Assembly (NCBI RefSeq): GCF_023242315.1
Contig: NZ_JALLIY010000011.1
Location: forward strand, 124,001-188,000
Origin: Pseudomonas sp. MWU13-2105
GTDB taxonomy: Bacteria > Pseudomonadota > Gammaproteobacteria > Pseudomonadales > Pseudomonadaceae
DNA length: 64,000 nucleotides
Direction of reading: 5' to 3'
Numbering within the stretch: position 1 is the first letter of the stretch; the number at the start of each line of letters is the position of its first letter. Shown piece after piece: positions 1 through 8,923 of the stretch. The notes beneath the pieces are model-generated. The model saw only the letters and a list, made by a program, of their open reading frames with translations, did not search any database and was not told the origin of the DNA. The translations under genes and the position numbers were made by a program.

Positions 1-102
1 CCGGTGGCGTCCGCGCTGGCCGTGGTGATGCTGGCGATCCTGATTGTGCCGATCATTCTGTTCAACCGTAGTCAGGCCAAAGAAATGGAGGGCAAGGAAT
101 GA
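1..102 (+). CDS. Putrescine/spermidine ABC transporter permease, C-terminal end (SpuG/PotH-like, partial)
   Basis: Only the last 33 codons are in the window. They encode one hydrophobic membrane segment followed by a short charged tail ending in KEMEGKE. The stop codon overlaps the start of the next permease gene (ATGA), the usual arrangement of the paired permeases PotH/PotI (SpuG/SpuH in Pseudomonas). Identity rests mainly on that neighbour, since the fragment alone is too short to classify. Confidence 0.7.
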   Translation, partial: PVASALAVVMLAILIVPIILFNRSQAKEMEGKE

Positions 103-989
103 AGCGCTTCAGTTTTTCCAACCTGATGCTGGTGCTGGGTCTGCTGTTCATCTACCTGCCGATGCTGATCCTGGTGATCTACTCGTTCAACGCCTCGAAG
201 CTGGTGACGGTGTGGGGCGGCTGGTCGGTGAAGTGGTACGTGGGTTTGTTGGACAACACCCAACTGATGGGCTCGGTGGCCCGTTCGCTGGAAATCGCCT
301 GCTACACTGCGGTGGCCGCGGTGGCGCTGGGGACCCTGGCGGCGTTCGTCCTGACCCGGGTCACCCGCTTCAAGGGCCGCACGCTGTTCGGCGGCCTGGT
401 GACGGCGCCGTTGGTGATGCCGGAAGTGATCACCGGCCTGTCGCTGTTGCTACTGTTCGTGGCCATGGCACAGTTGATCGGCTGGCCCCAGGAACGTGGC
501 ATCGTCACCATCTGGATCGCCCACACGACCTTCTGCGCGGCCTATGTGGCGGTGGTGGTATCGGCGCGCCTGCGTGAACTGGACCTGTCCATCGAAGAGG
601 CGGCCATGGACCTGGGCGCCAAGCCGTGGAAGGTGTTCTTCCTGATCACCATCCCGATGATCGCGCCGTCGCTGGCGGCGGGGGGCATGATGTCCTTCGC
701 GTTGTCCCTGGACGACCTGGTTCTGGCCAGCTTCGTTTCCGGGCCGGGTTCGACCACCTTGCCGATGGAAGTGTTCTCGGCGGTGCGCCTGGGCGTGAAG
801 CCGGAGATCAACGCGGTGGCCAGCCTGATTCTGTTGGCGGTGTCGTTGGTGACCTTCCTGGTCTGGTACTTCAGCCGTCAGGCCGAAGAGCGCCGCAAGA
901 AAGCCATCCAGCTGGCCATCGAGGAAGGCGCGGCGGATTCCTGGAAACAGCCGGATGTGCGTCGGGCACGGGTGGCGGAGACTGCGTAG
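99..989 (+). CDS. spuH: Polyamine ABC transporter inner-membrane permease (SpuH/PotI family)
   Basis: This 296-residue integral membrane protein has about six hydrophobic segments. Its binding-protein-dependent permease signature near residues 170-200 (EEAAMDLGAKPWKVFFLIT) is the EAA loop that contacts the ATPase. It would form a heterodimeric channel with the upstream permease and import putrescine or spermidine from a periplasmic binding protein. The start is fixed by a 4-bp ATGA overlap with the upstream gene. The C-terminal tail is longer than the membrane core needs. A 13-bp inverted repeat directly downstream may end transcription. The spuH symbol follows Pseudomonas usage; potI is the enteric equivalent. 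Confidence 0.9.
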   Translation: MKRFSFSNLMLVLGLLFIYLPMLILVIYSFNASKLVTVWGGWSVKWYVGLLDNTQLMGSVARSLEIACYTAVAAVALGTLAAFVLTRVTRFKGRTLFGGLVTAPLVMPEVITGLSLLLLFVAMAQLIGWPQERGIVTIWIAHTTFCAAYVAVVVSARLRELDLSIEEAAMDLGAKPWKVFFLITIPMIAPSLAAGGMMSFALSLDDLVLASFVSGPGSTTLPMEVFSAVRLGVKPEINAVASLILLAVSLVTFLVWYFSRQAEERRKKAIQLAIEEGAADSWKQPDVRRARVAETA

Positions 990-1000
990 GTCCGCAAGGG

Positions 1001-1041
1001 CTTCGCGGCGGTGCGGTTTCCCGACAAGCACCGCCGCGAAG
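1001..1041. terminator. Perfect inverted repeat after the permease operon (possible terminator or REP-type hairpin)
   Basis: Arms of 13 bases (1001-1013 and 1029-1041, CTTCGCGGCGGTG and its complement) flank a 15-base loop. There is no T-run, so it is either a bidirectional structural terminator or a REP-like hairpin. It sits between convergent genes. Confidence 0.5.
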
Positions 1042-1094
1042 AGGCGCTCAATACCGCCGACAACTCCGTGCGCCAGCCATGATGTTCCCGGGGC

Positions 1095-1736
1095 TTATTC
1101 AGCCCAAGGCGAACGCCGGATCACCTCGACGAAATTCATCGGCTTGAAGGTCGCATCCTGGTCCTTCAGCACATCGGTCTTGACGTTGCCGAAGGTGGTC
1201 AACGGACGATGGCGCAGGCCCTCGGCAAATGCGCAGATGATGCACTCCTTGAACCCTTCCCCGCGTGGATGCGCATGCACCACCGCTTCGCGCTGGGCGC
1301 TTGGAAAGGCCGCGTAATCCATCCCCAGCACATCCATCTCGACCCCGGCCGTGACCAATGCCACCGTCGGCCGCAGATGCTGCGGCACCCCCGGCGTGGT
1401 GTGCAGGGCGATCGACAGCCAGACCTGCTCGATATCGTCATCCGACAGTCCATAAGGCTGCATGAACACCTTGGCGGCATTGGCACCGTCGACTTCGAAA
1501 CGCTCGTCATCGCTGCGGTGACCTTCCACCAGGCCGAGGTCGTGGAACATCGCGCCGACGTACAACAGCTCCGGATCGTAGGCCAGTTGCTTGCGTTCGC
1601 CACTCAGGGCGCCGAACAGGAAGACCCGCCTTGAGTGGTGGTAGAGCAGGTCGCTTTCGACGTCGCGGATGTATTCGGTGGTGGCCTTGGCCAGGGCGCT
1701 GTCGGGGATCTTGATGCCAGCAATACTGTTGCTCAT
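1095..1736 (-). CDS. HD domain-containing phosphohydrolase-like protein
   Basis: The protein has 213 residues. An HD motif (FHDLGLVEGH) lies near residue 76 and an upstream histidine pair (YHHSRR) near residue 33, the layout of HD-superfamily metal-dependent phosphohydrolases. It also resembles cyanamide-hydratase-like HD proteins, so the substrate cannot be assigned. The ATG at 1736 is preferred over the longer reading frame because an AAGGAAAT ribosome-binding site lies just before it. It stands alone, convergent with the polyamine permease operon. Confidence 0.75.
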   Translation of the reverse strand: MSNSIAGIKIPDSALAKATTEYIRDVESDLLYHHSRRVFLFGALSGERKQLAYDPELLYVGAMFHDLGLVEGHRSDDERFEVDGANAAKVFMQPYGLSDDDIEQVWLSIALHTTPGVPQHLRPTVALVTAGVEMDVLGMDYAAFPSAQREAVVHAHPRGEGFKECIICAFAEGLRHRPLTTFGNVKTDVLKDQDATFKPMNFVEVIRRSPWAE

Positions 1737-2043
1737 GTCGAGATTTCCTTGGGGGAGCGCGCGGTTGGCGCCGATGGGTTCAGTCTGGCGCCGGGGCGGG
1801 ATGGCAACAATCGACACAAGGTGACGAATCCAGCCATTCGGGGCGGGTTCCGTGCCAGCGTGTGCGCGTGATGGAAGCGGCTGTCGCATCGACTGGAGGC
1901 TTGCGTTACCGTAAGGTCGACCCTGATAGGGTCTGGTGTTGGAAGCGAAATCTCGAAATCACTGTGTCCCCTGCAGGAGCAGGGCTTGCCGGCTCCCAGG
2001 GGATCGCGTTCAACCTTGGTCGATTGGCAGCGAGGCCCGCCCT

Positions 2044-3009
2044 ATGACCCGAACCCTTGCCGTTGTGGTGTTCCCCGGCGTCCAGGCCCTGGATATCTGC
2101 GGACCCATGGACGTCTTTGCCGAAGCCAACGACTTCCTGCCTCCTGAGGCCCGGTACCGACTGGAAGTGATCGGCGTCGAGCGCGGCTGGCTGGCCTGCT
2201 CCAACGGCCTGGCGATCCAGGCGCATCGGCATTTCAGCGAGGCCACGGAACGTTATGACCTGTTGCTGTGTGCTGGCGGGCCAAGTTTGCCCGGGCTGGA
2301 TTTCGGCGATGCCTTCCATGCCTGGCTGCGTGGGGCCTGCGCCCGTTCCGGGTGCTTCGGTTCGATCTGCAACGGCGCCTTCATGCTGGCCCGGGCCGGA
2401 TTGCTCGACGGGCGCACGCTGACCACCCACTGGAGCGATGCGTCGGCGTTGGCGGCGTTGTGCCCGGCCGCGCGGGTCGAGGCCGATCGTTTGTATGTGC
2501 AGGACGACCGGCTGTTCACCTCGGCGGGGGTGACGGCGGGGATCGACCTGTCGTTGTACCTGCTGTCGCGGGATCACGGTGCGCAGGTGGCGTTGAAAGT
2601 GGCCAAGCGGCTGGTGGTATTCACCCAGCGTTCCGGTGGGCAGTCGCAGTTCAGTCCGTACCTGGCACCCCATGCCGAGGCGTCGTCACCGGTGGCCCTG
2701 GTGCAGCAGTATGTGCTGGCGCACCTGACCGGGGACTTGAGCATTGCCGAGTTGGCGCGGGCGGCGAACATGAGTGCGCGGAATTTTTCCCGGGTGTTTG
2801 CCCGCGAGACCCAGGTGACGCCGGCGGAGTTTGTCGAGCGGGCCAGGGTGGACGCGGCGCGGGTGATGCTGGAAAGCGGCGGTGCGCCGTTGAAGAGCGT
2901 GGCTTACGAGTGTGGTTTTCGTGATGCACATCATATGCGCAGTGTGTTTCAGCGACGGCTGGGGGTGACGCCGCAGCAGTTCCGGCGGCATTTTGCCGGG
3001 TTGCTGTGA
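2044..3009 (+). CDS. GlxA-family transcriptional regulator (DJ-1/PfpI domain plus AraC HTH)
   Basis: This 321-residue regulator has an N-terminal DJ-1/PfpI-like domain, about residues 1-190, with the nucleophile-elbow-like segment SICNGAF. The C-terminal AraC-type double helix-turn-helix covers about 220-320 (LAHLTGDLSIAELARAANMS and CGFRDAHHMRSVFQRRLGVT). Proteins of this type often control metabolism of quaternary amines or amino acids, but the target here is unknown. The first ATG after a purine-poor leader was chosen because the family begins with a hydrophobic strand right after the start (TRTLAVVVFPGVQALD). A longer in-frame extension to 1936 lacks family similarity. Confidence 0.85.
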   Translation: MTRTLAVVVFPGVQALDICGPMDVFAEANDFLPPEARYRLEVIGVERGWLACSNGLAIQAHRHFSEATERYDLLLCAGGPSLPGLDFGDAFHAWLRGACARSGCFGSICNGAFMLARAGLLDGRTLTTHWSDASALAALCPAARVEADRLYVQDDRLFTSAGVTAGIDLSLYLLSRDHGAQVALKVAKRLVVFTQRSGGQSQFSPYLAPHAEASSPVALVQQYVLAHLTGDLSIAELARAANMSARNFSRVFARETQVTPAEFVERARVDAARVMLESGGAPLKSVAYECGFRDAHHMRSVFQRRLGVTPQQFRRHFAGLL

Positions 3010-3040
3010 GTCAGGTGCTCGGCTTCAAGCATCGAAAGCC

Positions 3041-3382
3041 TCAGGACTTCAGGCTGTCGTAAGCCTCCAGCGCATGCAGCGAGTAGATATAGGCCGCACC
3101 GGCATTCAGAGAAATCGCCGTGGCCAGGGCGGCGGCAACTTCTTCGCGGGTCGCCCCGGCCTTGATCGCCGCGTCGGTATGCGCACCGATGCAACCGTCG
3201 CAACGGGTGGTAATCGCCACGGCGATGGAAATCAGCTCGCGGGTCTTGGCATCCAGCACATTGTTTTCCGCTGCGGCTTCACCCAGCTTCATATACGCCT
3301 GGACCATCTTCGGATTGGATTTGCCCAAGGCGCCAAAGGCATTCTTGAGGGTGGGCAGCAGTTCGGACCAATTGAGAAACAT
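3041..3382 (-). CDS. Carboxymuconolactone decarboxylase / AhpD-like family protein
   Basis: The protein has 113 residues with the AhpD-type redox motif CDGCIGAH, whose two cysteines and histidine form the proton-relay and peroxide-reduction site in this family. It is probably a small cytoplasmic alkylhydroperoxidase-like enzyme. The ATG at 3382 follows an AGGAG site. It is divergent from the AraC regulator starting at 3497, with a 114-bp shared promoter region, so that regulator is the likely controller. Confidence 0.85.
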   Translation of the reverse strand: MFLNWSELLPTLKNAFGALGKSNPKMVQAYMKLGEAAAENNVLDAKTRELISIAVAITTRCDGCIGAHTDAAIKAGATREEVAAALATAISLNAGAAYIYSLHALEAYDSLKS

Positions 3383-3496
3383 AGTGGTAACTCCTGAAAG
3401 GGTAAGGTTAGAGTGGCTTGGCAACGCGCTCAGTTTCCCTTGTCAGATGTCGTCACTTTTGTTCGATTCACTCAAGGTTTTGTCCAAAAGGCGCAA

Positions 3497-4405
3497 ATGA
3501 ATTCGATCGATAAACTCATCGGCCTTGCTGGGGTCCGCGGCTGCCTCGACCTGCGTTGCCAGTTGCAGGGCGACTGGGCCATGGATCACGCGCAGGAGGG
3601 CGTCGGGGTGGCGCCTTATCACCTGGTGCTGTCCGGCGACTGCCTGGCCGAATTGCCGGATGGCCGCTCGTTGCGCCTGCATGCCGGCGATATCCTGGTG
3701 CTGCCCGGCGGCGGCAGTCACCTGTTGCGCAGCCAGGGGCAACGGGTGCCGCCGACGGCGATGCGGATCAGTCGTGACGGTCTGTTGCCGGTGCATCGTG
3801 TCGGCACCGACCAGGCCGACCTGGACCTTCTCTGTGGCCGCTTCCACTACCAGCGCGAGTCGATGTTGTTCGCCGCGTTGCCGGAGTATTTGTTGATTTC
3901 CGGCCGGGAGTTGCAGGCCAACGGCCAGTTGGCGGCGCTGGTGAGCTTGCTGCGGGTAGAGGCCGATGGCGCTCAGGCCGGGGCGCGGTTTCTGGTGGAT
4001 GCGTTGTCGTCGGCGTTGTTCACGCTGATCCTGCGGGCGTATCTACAGCAGCACCAGCCCGCTGGCGGGACGCTCGCGTTGCTGGCCGACAAGCGCCTGA
4101 GGCGGGCCTGGCAGGCCATGCTCGACGAGCCGGCCCATGAGTGGACCATCGACGCACTGGCCGCGTTGGCGAACATGTCACGGGCGACCTTTATGCGTGC
4201 ATTCGCCGCGGTGGCCGGGGCGTCGCCCTGGGTGCTGCTGACGCAGGTGCGGATGGAGCTGGCGTACAGCTTGCTGAGTCATTCGCACCTGGGCCTGAGC
4301 GATATCGCCGTCCAGGTCGGCTACCAATCCCAGGCGGCATTCAGCAAGAAGTTCAAGGAGATCTATGGTCAGGCGCCAGGGCGTCTTCGCCGGGCTGCAA
4401 GCTGA
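3497..4405 (+). CDS. AraC-family transcriptional regulator (cupin N-terminal domain)
   Basis: The 302-residue protein has an N-terminal AraC-binding/cupin domain (YHLVLSGDCLAELPDG, residues about 35-60) and a C-terminal AraC HTH pair (about 195-300, ending KKFKEIYGQAPGRLRR). The architecture matches regulators placed next to, and often repressing or activating, a divergent oxidoreductase or AhpD-like gene. Here that is the carboxymuconolactone decarboxylase gene 114 bp away. The ATG at 3497 was chosen because family homology begins at once (MNSIDKLIGLAGVRGCLDLR). Confidence 0.85.
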   Translation: MNSIDKLIGLAGVRGCLDLRCQLQGDWAMDHAQEGVGVAPYHLVLSGDCLAELPDGRSLRLHAGDILVLPGGGSHLLRSQGQRVPPTAMRISRDGLLPVHRVGTDQADLDLLCGRFHYQRESMLFAALPEYLLISGRELQANGQLAALVSLLRVEADGAQAGARFLVDALSSALFTLILRAYLQQHQPAGGTLALLADKRLRRAWQAMLDEPAHEWTIDALAALANMSRATFMRAFAAVAGASPWVLLTQVRMELAYSLLSHSHLGLSDIAVQVGYQSQAAFSKKFKEIYGQAPGRLRRAAS

Positions 4406-4682
4406 ACCGCAGCTTGGTGTGGTAGGGATGCTTGTCCTTGAGGCTTTTTGAAGTCGGACGCGATTTTATGGCGAACGGGCTGGTCGGGACGCCGCATCGC
4501 CGATCCCGGCTGCGAAGCAGCCGCAAACCGAGCGCCGCTGTCTACCTGATGCACCGGACTCGCCGGTTTCAGGGCCGCTTCGCGCCCCAGCGCGGGAAAG
4601 CCCGCTCGCCACAAAACCGCGCCTGGCTCCGGATTTCCTAAACCCAATGTCCTCAGGCAAACCAGCCTGCCACCGACAATCA
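4406..4682. other. Intergenic region with degenerate REP-like sequence
   Basis: These 277 bp lie between convergent genes. No convincing open reading frame is present. The stretch from about 4560 to 4620 (GGGCCGCTTCGCGCCC and GGGAAAGCCCGCTCGCCAC) resembles the G+C-rich REP repeats of fluorescent pseudomonads but is degraded. Confidence 0.4.
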
Positions 4683-7049
4683 TCACTTACCCGGCAGCAG
4701 CTTCAGGACACTGCGGGTATTGGCCGACACCTCCACCTCATCCAGGCGCACCTGCTCATAGCCGCCTTCGATATAGGTCTCGGCCTGGTCGTCGTAATAC
4801 TTGTCGAACAACACCCCGCTTTGTCCCACCGGGTTGATGGTCAGGCTGTGCTCCGGGTCGGCGAAGTCGATAAGGCGGCGGGTCGACGGTCCGTTGCTCA
4901 CCGCCCATGGCGCCGGGCCGATCTTCGCCGACAGATTGTTCGGTACTTCATGACTGCCCGGTGCATCGAACGGCCCGACATTGAACAATCGGTCCAGCGG
5001 CTTCTGCCGACCCAGCGGATGCTCATGGGTCAGGGTGTGGGCCTTGCCCCATACCCAGCCGCCCGGGTCGTCGCCATAGAGCCCCTTGAGGTGGGCGATG
5101 CTCGCTTGCCAGGCGGTTTTCACCGTCTCGGCGCGGCTCTTGCCCCACCACGGCGAATGCTCGTCGGCTGCCAGCCGCGGCAGGGCGGCGTCGACCACGC
5201 GGGTGCTCAGCAGTGCATTGAAATAGTTATCGCCGAGCTTGTCGTGCATCGCCGCATAGGTCAGGTCATAGAGGAACTGACTGAACAGCGTGGCGCTGGT
5301 GGAACTCATCGGGTAGTCACCCTTCCACTGAGCCAACTGCTCCACCAGTTTCAGCTCCGCCGGGTCCTTCACCACTTCACGCAGCACCGGCAGCAGCGGT
5401 TTGAGCAGGCGTGGGCCGTAGTCGGTGGTGGTGCCCAGTTGCAGTTTCTGGCTGTTTTCCAGGCCCCAGCGCACGCTGTTGTCGCTCAGTTGCCGGTTCA
5501 ACTGCTGGCCGCGATCGGGCAGGTTGTAGTAACCGGGAATCTCCATGCCGGTGGGCGACACCGGCTGGGCATTGGCCGAGACGATATAGCCGCGCGCCGG
5601 GTTCTCTTCCTGGGGGTTGGCGCTGAACGGGTAGAAGCCGTCCTTGTCGGCCTCGCCGGTGCTGCCGTCGAGGATAAAGCCCGGATTGACCCCGGCCGGG
5701 CGCTTGGGCAGCAGCGCCGCCGCCCACCAGCCGATATCGCCCTTGGCGTTGGCCCAGACCACGTTGAGGCCCGGGGCCTGGATCTTCGACGTGGCCGTAC
5801 GGGCTTTTTCCAGGGTATCGGCGCGGTTGAGCTCGTAGAAGGCGTCGAGGATCGGGTCCGGGGTCTCGAGAAAGGCCCACCACATCGCGATCGGTTTGGT
5901 GCCAGCGTTGGCGCCCAGGGCATCATTGACGATCGGGCCGTGGGGCGAGCGGCGCAGGGTGACGGTGACGGGTGCCTGGCCCTTGACGGCGATCTGCTGC
6001 TGGCTGCTGGTCATCTCGACCCACTGGCCGTGGTACCAGACCTGGTTGGGATTGTCCGGGTTGACCTTCTCGGCGACCAGATCGAGGTCGTCGTTCTGGA
6101 ACATGGTCAGGCTCCAGCCGAACGCCTGGTTATTGCCCAGGAAAGCGAAGGGCACCAGCGCCTGATGATAGCCATACAGCTCGAAGTTCGGCGCCGAGAG
6201 ATGCGCTTCGTACCAGACCGACGGTGTCGAGAAATGGATATGCGGATCGCCCGCCAGCAGCGGCTTGCCGCTTTTGGTCCGGCTGCCGGAGACCACCCAG
6301 GCATTGCTGCCTTCGAACTGCGGCAGGCCGGCGTGCTCCAGGGCCTGGTCGCTCAATTGGGCGAGCGCGCCAAGGCTCTTCCAGTCGGCGTCGGCCAGGG
6401 GCGCCGGAGTGCCGAATGCGCCCTGGGGACGCCATTGCAGGTCGAAGACCTTCAGGTAGTCGGCGCCGAGTTGGTCGCGCACATAGGTCAGCAGCGGTTC
6501 GGTGCGAAAGGCCGCGGCGAAGCTGTAGGCCAGGTAGCCGGCGATGCTGATGGTGTCTTCGGCGCTGAACGGCCGCTTGTCGATGCCCAGGAGGTCGAAC
6601 TCCACGGGTTTGGCATGGCCCGCCTGATACTGGTTGATGCCGTCCAGGTAGGCTTGCAGGGCCTTCCAGCCGGGGGACTGCTTGTCGAGCTGGGCGACGT
6701 ACTGGTCGGCCCGTTCACGGATGCGCAGGCCACGGAACAGTTTGTCGGTGTCCACCAGCTTGGGCCCGAGCACCTCGGCCAGCTCGCCACGGGCCAGGCG
6801 GCGCATGATTTCCATCTGGAACAGCCGGTCCTGGGCCTGCACGTAACCCAGGGCGCGGTACAGGTCGGCGTCGTTTTCGGCGCGGATATGCGGCACGCCA
6901 CGGTCGTCGTAGCGCACCGTGACCGGCCCTTGCAGGTTCTGCAGCGTGACCTGGCCCTGACGCATCGGCTGCTTGCTCTGGACGTACCACAGGCCACCCC
7001 CGGCAATGGCGGCGATCAGGACGGCGAGAACGGTCAGGCTGCGTTTCAT
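4683..7049 (-). CDS. Penicillin acylase family protein, probable acyl-homoserine-lactone acylase (HacB-type)
   Basis: This 788-residue Ntn hydrolase starts with a signal peptide or membrane anchor (about 1-24), so it acts in the periplasm. The precursor cleavage site is G247-S248 within EGSNAWVVSG; Ser248 would be the new N terminus of the beta chain and the nucleophile. Alpha chain, spacer and beta chain lie in the usual order and the length fits the AHL acylases of Pseudomonas (PvdQ, QuiP and HacB, all about 760-850). In P. aeruginosa an acylase gene of this family, PA0305 (HacB), lies just beyond the spu polyamine transporter genes, which matches this position and supports HacB orthology. 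Substrate range cannot be read from sequence. Confidence 0.8.
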   Translation of the reverse strand: MKRSLTVLAVLIAAIAGGGLWYVQSKQPMRQGQVTLQNLQGPVTVRYDDRGVPHIRAENDADLYRALGYVQAQDRLFQMEIMRRLARGELAEVLGPKLVDTDKLFRGLRIRERADQYVAQLDKQSPGWKALQAYLDGINQYQAGHAKPVEFDLLGIDKRPFSAEDTISIAGYLAYSFAAAFRTEPLLTYVRDQLGADYLKVFDLQWRPQGAFGTPAPLADADWKSLGALAQLSDQALEHAGLPQFEGSNAWVVSGSRTKSGKPLLAGDPHIHFSTPSVWYEAHLSAPNFELYGYHQALVPFAFLGNNQAFGWSLTMFQNDDLDLVAEKVNPDNPNQVWYHGQWVEMTSSQQQIAVKGQAPVTVTLRRSPHGPIVNDALGANAGTKPIAMWWAFLETPDPILDAFYELNRADTLEKARTATSKIQAPGLNVVWANAKGDIGWWAAALLPKRPAGVNPGFILDGSTGEADKDGFYPFSANPQEENPARGYIVSANAQPVSPTGMEIPGYYNLPDRGQQLNRQLSDNSVRWGLENSQKLQLGTTTDYGPRLLKPLLPVLREVVKDPAELKLVEQLAQWKGDYPMSSTSATLFSQFLYDLTYAAMHDKLGDNYFNALLSTRVVDAALPRLAADEHSPWWGKSRAETVKTAWQASIAHLKGLYGDDPGGWVWGKAHTLTHEHPLGRQKPLDRLFNVGPFDAPGSHEVPNNLSAKIGPAPWAVSNGPSTRRLIDFADPEHSLTINPVGQSGVLFDKYYDDQAETYIEGGYEQVRLDEVEVSANTRSVLKLLPGK

Positions 7050-7194
7050 GCATGAATCCTTGTGGCTACCGGGACTGGGCCGGGAAGGTTTAGCACAGGA
7101 GAGTATGGGGATACATCGGCCGAAGGGGCGATTACTGTAAAAAGTCCGGTTCGCCGTAGGGGCTGCATTTTTTTGGCGCAGAATGCATGACCAA

Positions 7195-7268
7195 TGTGGG
7201 AGCGGAGCTTGCCCGCGAAGAGGATCGTGAGACCGCTAAAAGCTTCGCGGGCAAGCACCGCTCCCACA
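7195..7268. repeat. REP/REPIN-type inverted repeat
   Basis: Two 26-base arms (7195-7220 and 7243-7268) are complementary with a single mismatch; each contains the pseudomonad motif GCTTGCCCGCGAAG. The spacer is 22 bases. This paired-REP layout is typical of dispersed REPIN elements and may form an mRNA-stabilising or terminating hairpin. Confidence 0.85.
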
Positions 7269-7280
7269 TGTACACCGCTC

Positions 7281-7868
7281 CTACAGGGGATCGTGTGGGG
7301 GCGACAGCCATGGGCAATAGCAGCCCACCGCCATGTTATGGGTGGCATTCACCGCGCGCCCTTCGCTCAGCGCCTGCAGGATCGGTTCGATAAAGCTGTT
7401 GCCGGAATTGCAGGTGGCACCCTGGCTGTAGGGGCCGAAGTAGGCCAGCTTGCCGGCACGGTCCCAGATCGCCACCGCTGGGCTGACCGTCAGGTGCTCG
7501 GCCCCCGGCACGCCGGGCAGCGCCTTGATCGCACTCAAGGTGGCCGGCAACTGGCCGTGGGTCCCGGGTTTCTGCACCGAGTAGAACTCGACGCCCAGCG
7601 GCGCGAAGCGTTCGATCAACTCCCCGAGGTGCTGCTGGTTACCGACGTTGCACGGGCAGGCCGGGTCCCAGAAGTGCACCAGGCGGATCGGCCCCGGCCC
7701 GGCCAGTTCCGCCGGCAGGCTGAGGCTGTCGCCGGCGAACAGCGCGGTCTGCTCGCTGAAGGCGCGGATATAGCGACCTTGGAACCAGTCATAGGCGAAC
7801 CACAGCGCCGTCGTGCAAACCACGGCGAGCAGGCCGGCGAGTAATGTCTTGTGACGCATCTGGAGCAT
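7281..7868 (-). CDS. Membrane-anchored thioredoxin-like protein (DUF6436-type)
   Basis: The protein has 195 residues: one N-terminal membrane anchor (about 5-25), then a thioredoxin-fold-like domain with the motif DPACPCNVGN near residue 70. This is a CPC-type dithiol site rather than the usual CxxC. Further cysteines near the C terminus (TCNSGN, VGCYCPW) are conserved-looking. It is likely a periplasm-facing redox protein of unknown partner. The ATG at 7868 has a GAGGA site about ten bases upstream; an ATG at 7859 is also possible. Confidence 0.75.
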   Translation of the reverse strand: MLQMRHKTLLAGLLAVVCTTALWFAYDWFQGRYIRAFSEQTALFAGDSLSLPAELAGPGPIRLVHFWDPACPCNVGNQQHLGELIERFAPLGVEFYSVQKPGTHGQLPATLSAIKALPGVPGAEHLTVSPAVAIWDRAGKLAYFGPYSQGATCNSGNSFIEPILQALSEGRAVNATHNMAVGCYCPWLSPPHDPL

Positions 7869-7978
7869 GCTGATTCGGTCCTCGAAGGTCGCGTAGCTTG
7901 CCATGCCTGCCCTGACAGATGAATATCGCAGGTCTGTAAAACGCCTTTGGCGTTGCCGTGCCTTTACCTGGAAAGCCT

Positions 7979-8923
7979 ATGCCCGCCACCTTTGCCGCCG
8001 ATTCCCTGCGTTCCAGCCTGCGACCCTTGGCCGCGGCGCAGCCGTTGTCGGAAGAGGCCCGAGCCTATCAGCGTTTCTATGGTCTCGACCTGCCCCAGTG
8101 CAGTTCGCCGGTCATCAGCCGGTTGGGGCGCTTCAGCAGCGGCGCTTACGAACTGGTGAGCCAGCTCTGGTTGCCGGCCAAACCCGTGGCGACGCTGTTC
8201 CTGTTCCACGGTTTCTACGATCACATGGGCCTGTTCCGCCATGTCGTCGACTGGGCGCTGGACCAGGGCTTCGCGGTGATTGCCTGCGATCTGCCGGGCC
8301 ATGGCCTGTCCAGCGGCGAGCGGGCCAGCATCGACGACTTCGCCCGGTATCAGCAGGCGTTGCAAGACCTGTTCAGCGAGGCCCGCACCCTCGATCTGCC
8401 GCAACCCTGGCACCTGTTCGGCCAGAGCACTGGCGGGGCGATCGTCATCGACCACCTGCTCAAGCACGGCAATGGCAGCCCGGCCCAGGGCCAGGTGATC
8501 CTGCTCTCGCCGCTGATACGGCCGCGGGCCTGGGGCTGGTCGAAGTTCAGTTATTACCTGCTCAAGCCTTTCGTCAAAGGCATTGCCCGACGTTTCAGCG
8601 AGAACACCAACGACCCGGCGTTCATGCCGTTCCTGCAGGCCGACCCGCTGCAACCGCAACGCCTGCCGACCGCCTGGGTCGGGGCCCTGGCCCGCTGGAT
8701 CCCCGGAATCGAGTCCGCGGCGAAAAGCCCGCGCCGACCGCTGATCGTACAAGGCGAGGCTGACATGACCGTCGACTGGACGCATAACCTCGACGTGCTG
8801 CGCGCCAAGTTCGACCATCCCGAGGTGCTGATGCTACCTGGTGCCCGGCACCATCTGGCCAATGAAATCCCGGCCTATCGCGAGCACTATTTCCGTTTCC
8901 TCAGCGAGTGCCTGCAGCCATGA
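7979..8923 (+). CDS. Alpha/beta hydrolase (serine aminopeptidase S33 / monoacylglycerol lipase-like)
   Basis: The protein has 314 residues. The HGFYDH oxyanion-hole region lies near residue 83, the nucleophile elbow GQSTGG near 165, and later the Asp and His of a triad (EADMTVDW, ARHHLANE). It lacks a signal peptide, so it is cytoplasmic. Its stop overlaps the next gene by 4 bp (ATGA), and that gene encodes a hotdog thioesterase, so the pair probably handles lipid-derived or acyl-ester substrates together. The ATG at 7979 has GGAAAG just upstream. Confidence 0.85.
   Translation: MPATFAADSLRSSLRPLAAAQPLSEEARAYQRFYGLDLPQCSSPVISRLGRFSSGAYELVSQLWLPAKPVATLFLFHGFYDHMGLFRHVVDWALDQGFAVIACDLPGHGLSSGERASIDDFARYQQALQDLFSEARTLDLPQPWHLFGQSTGGAIVIDHLLKHGNGSPAQGQVILLSPLIRPRAWGWSKFSYYLLKPFVKGIARRFSENTNDPAFMPFLQADPLQPQRLPTAWVGALARWIPGIESAAKSPRRPLIVQGEADMTVDWTHNLDVLRAKFDHPEVLMLPGARHHLANEIPAYREHYFRFLSECLQP

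Noticed and set aside
4647..7055. 802-codon plus-strand open frame
   Set aside because: It lies exactly antisense to the acylase gene, whose product has complete Ntn-hydrolase motifs. High-GC third positions keep the opposite frame open.
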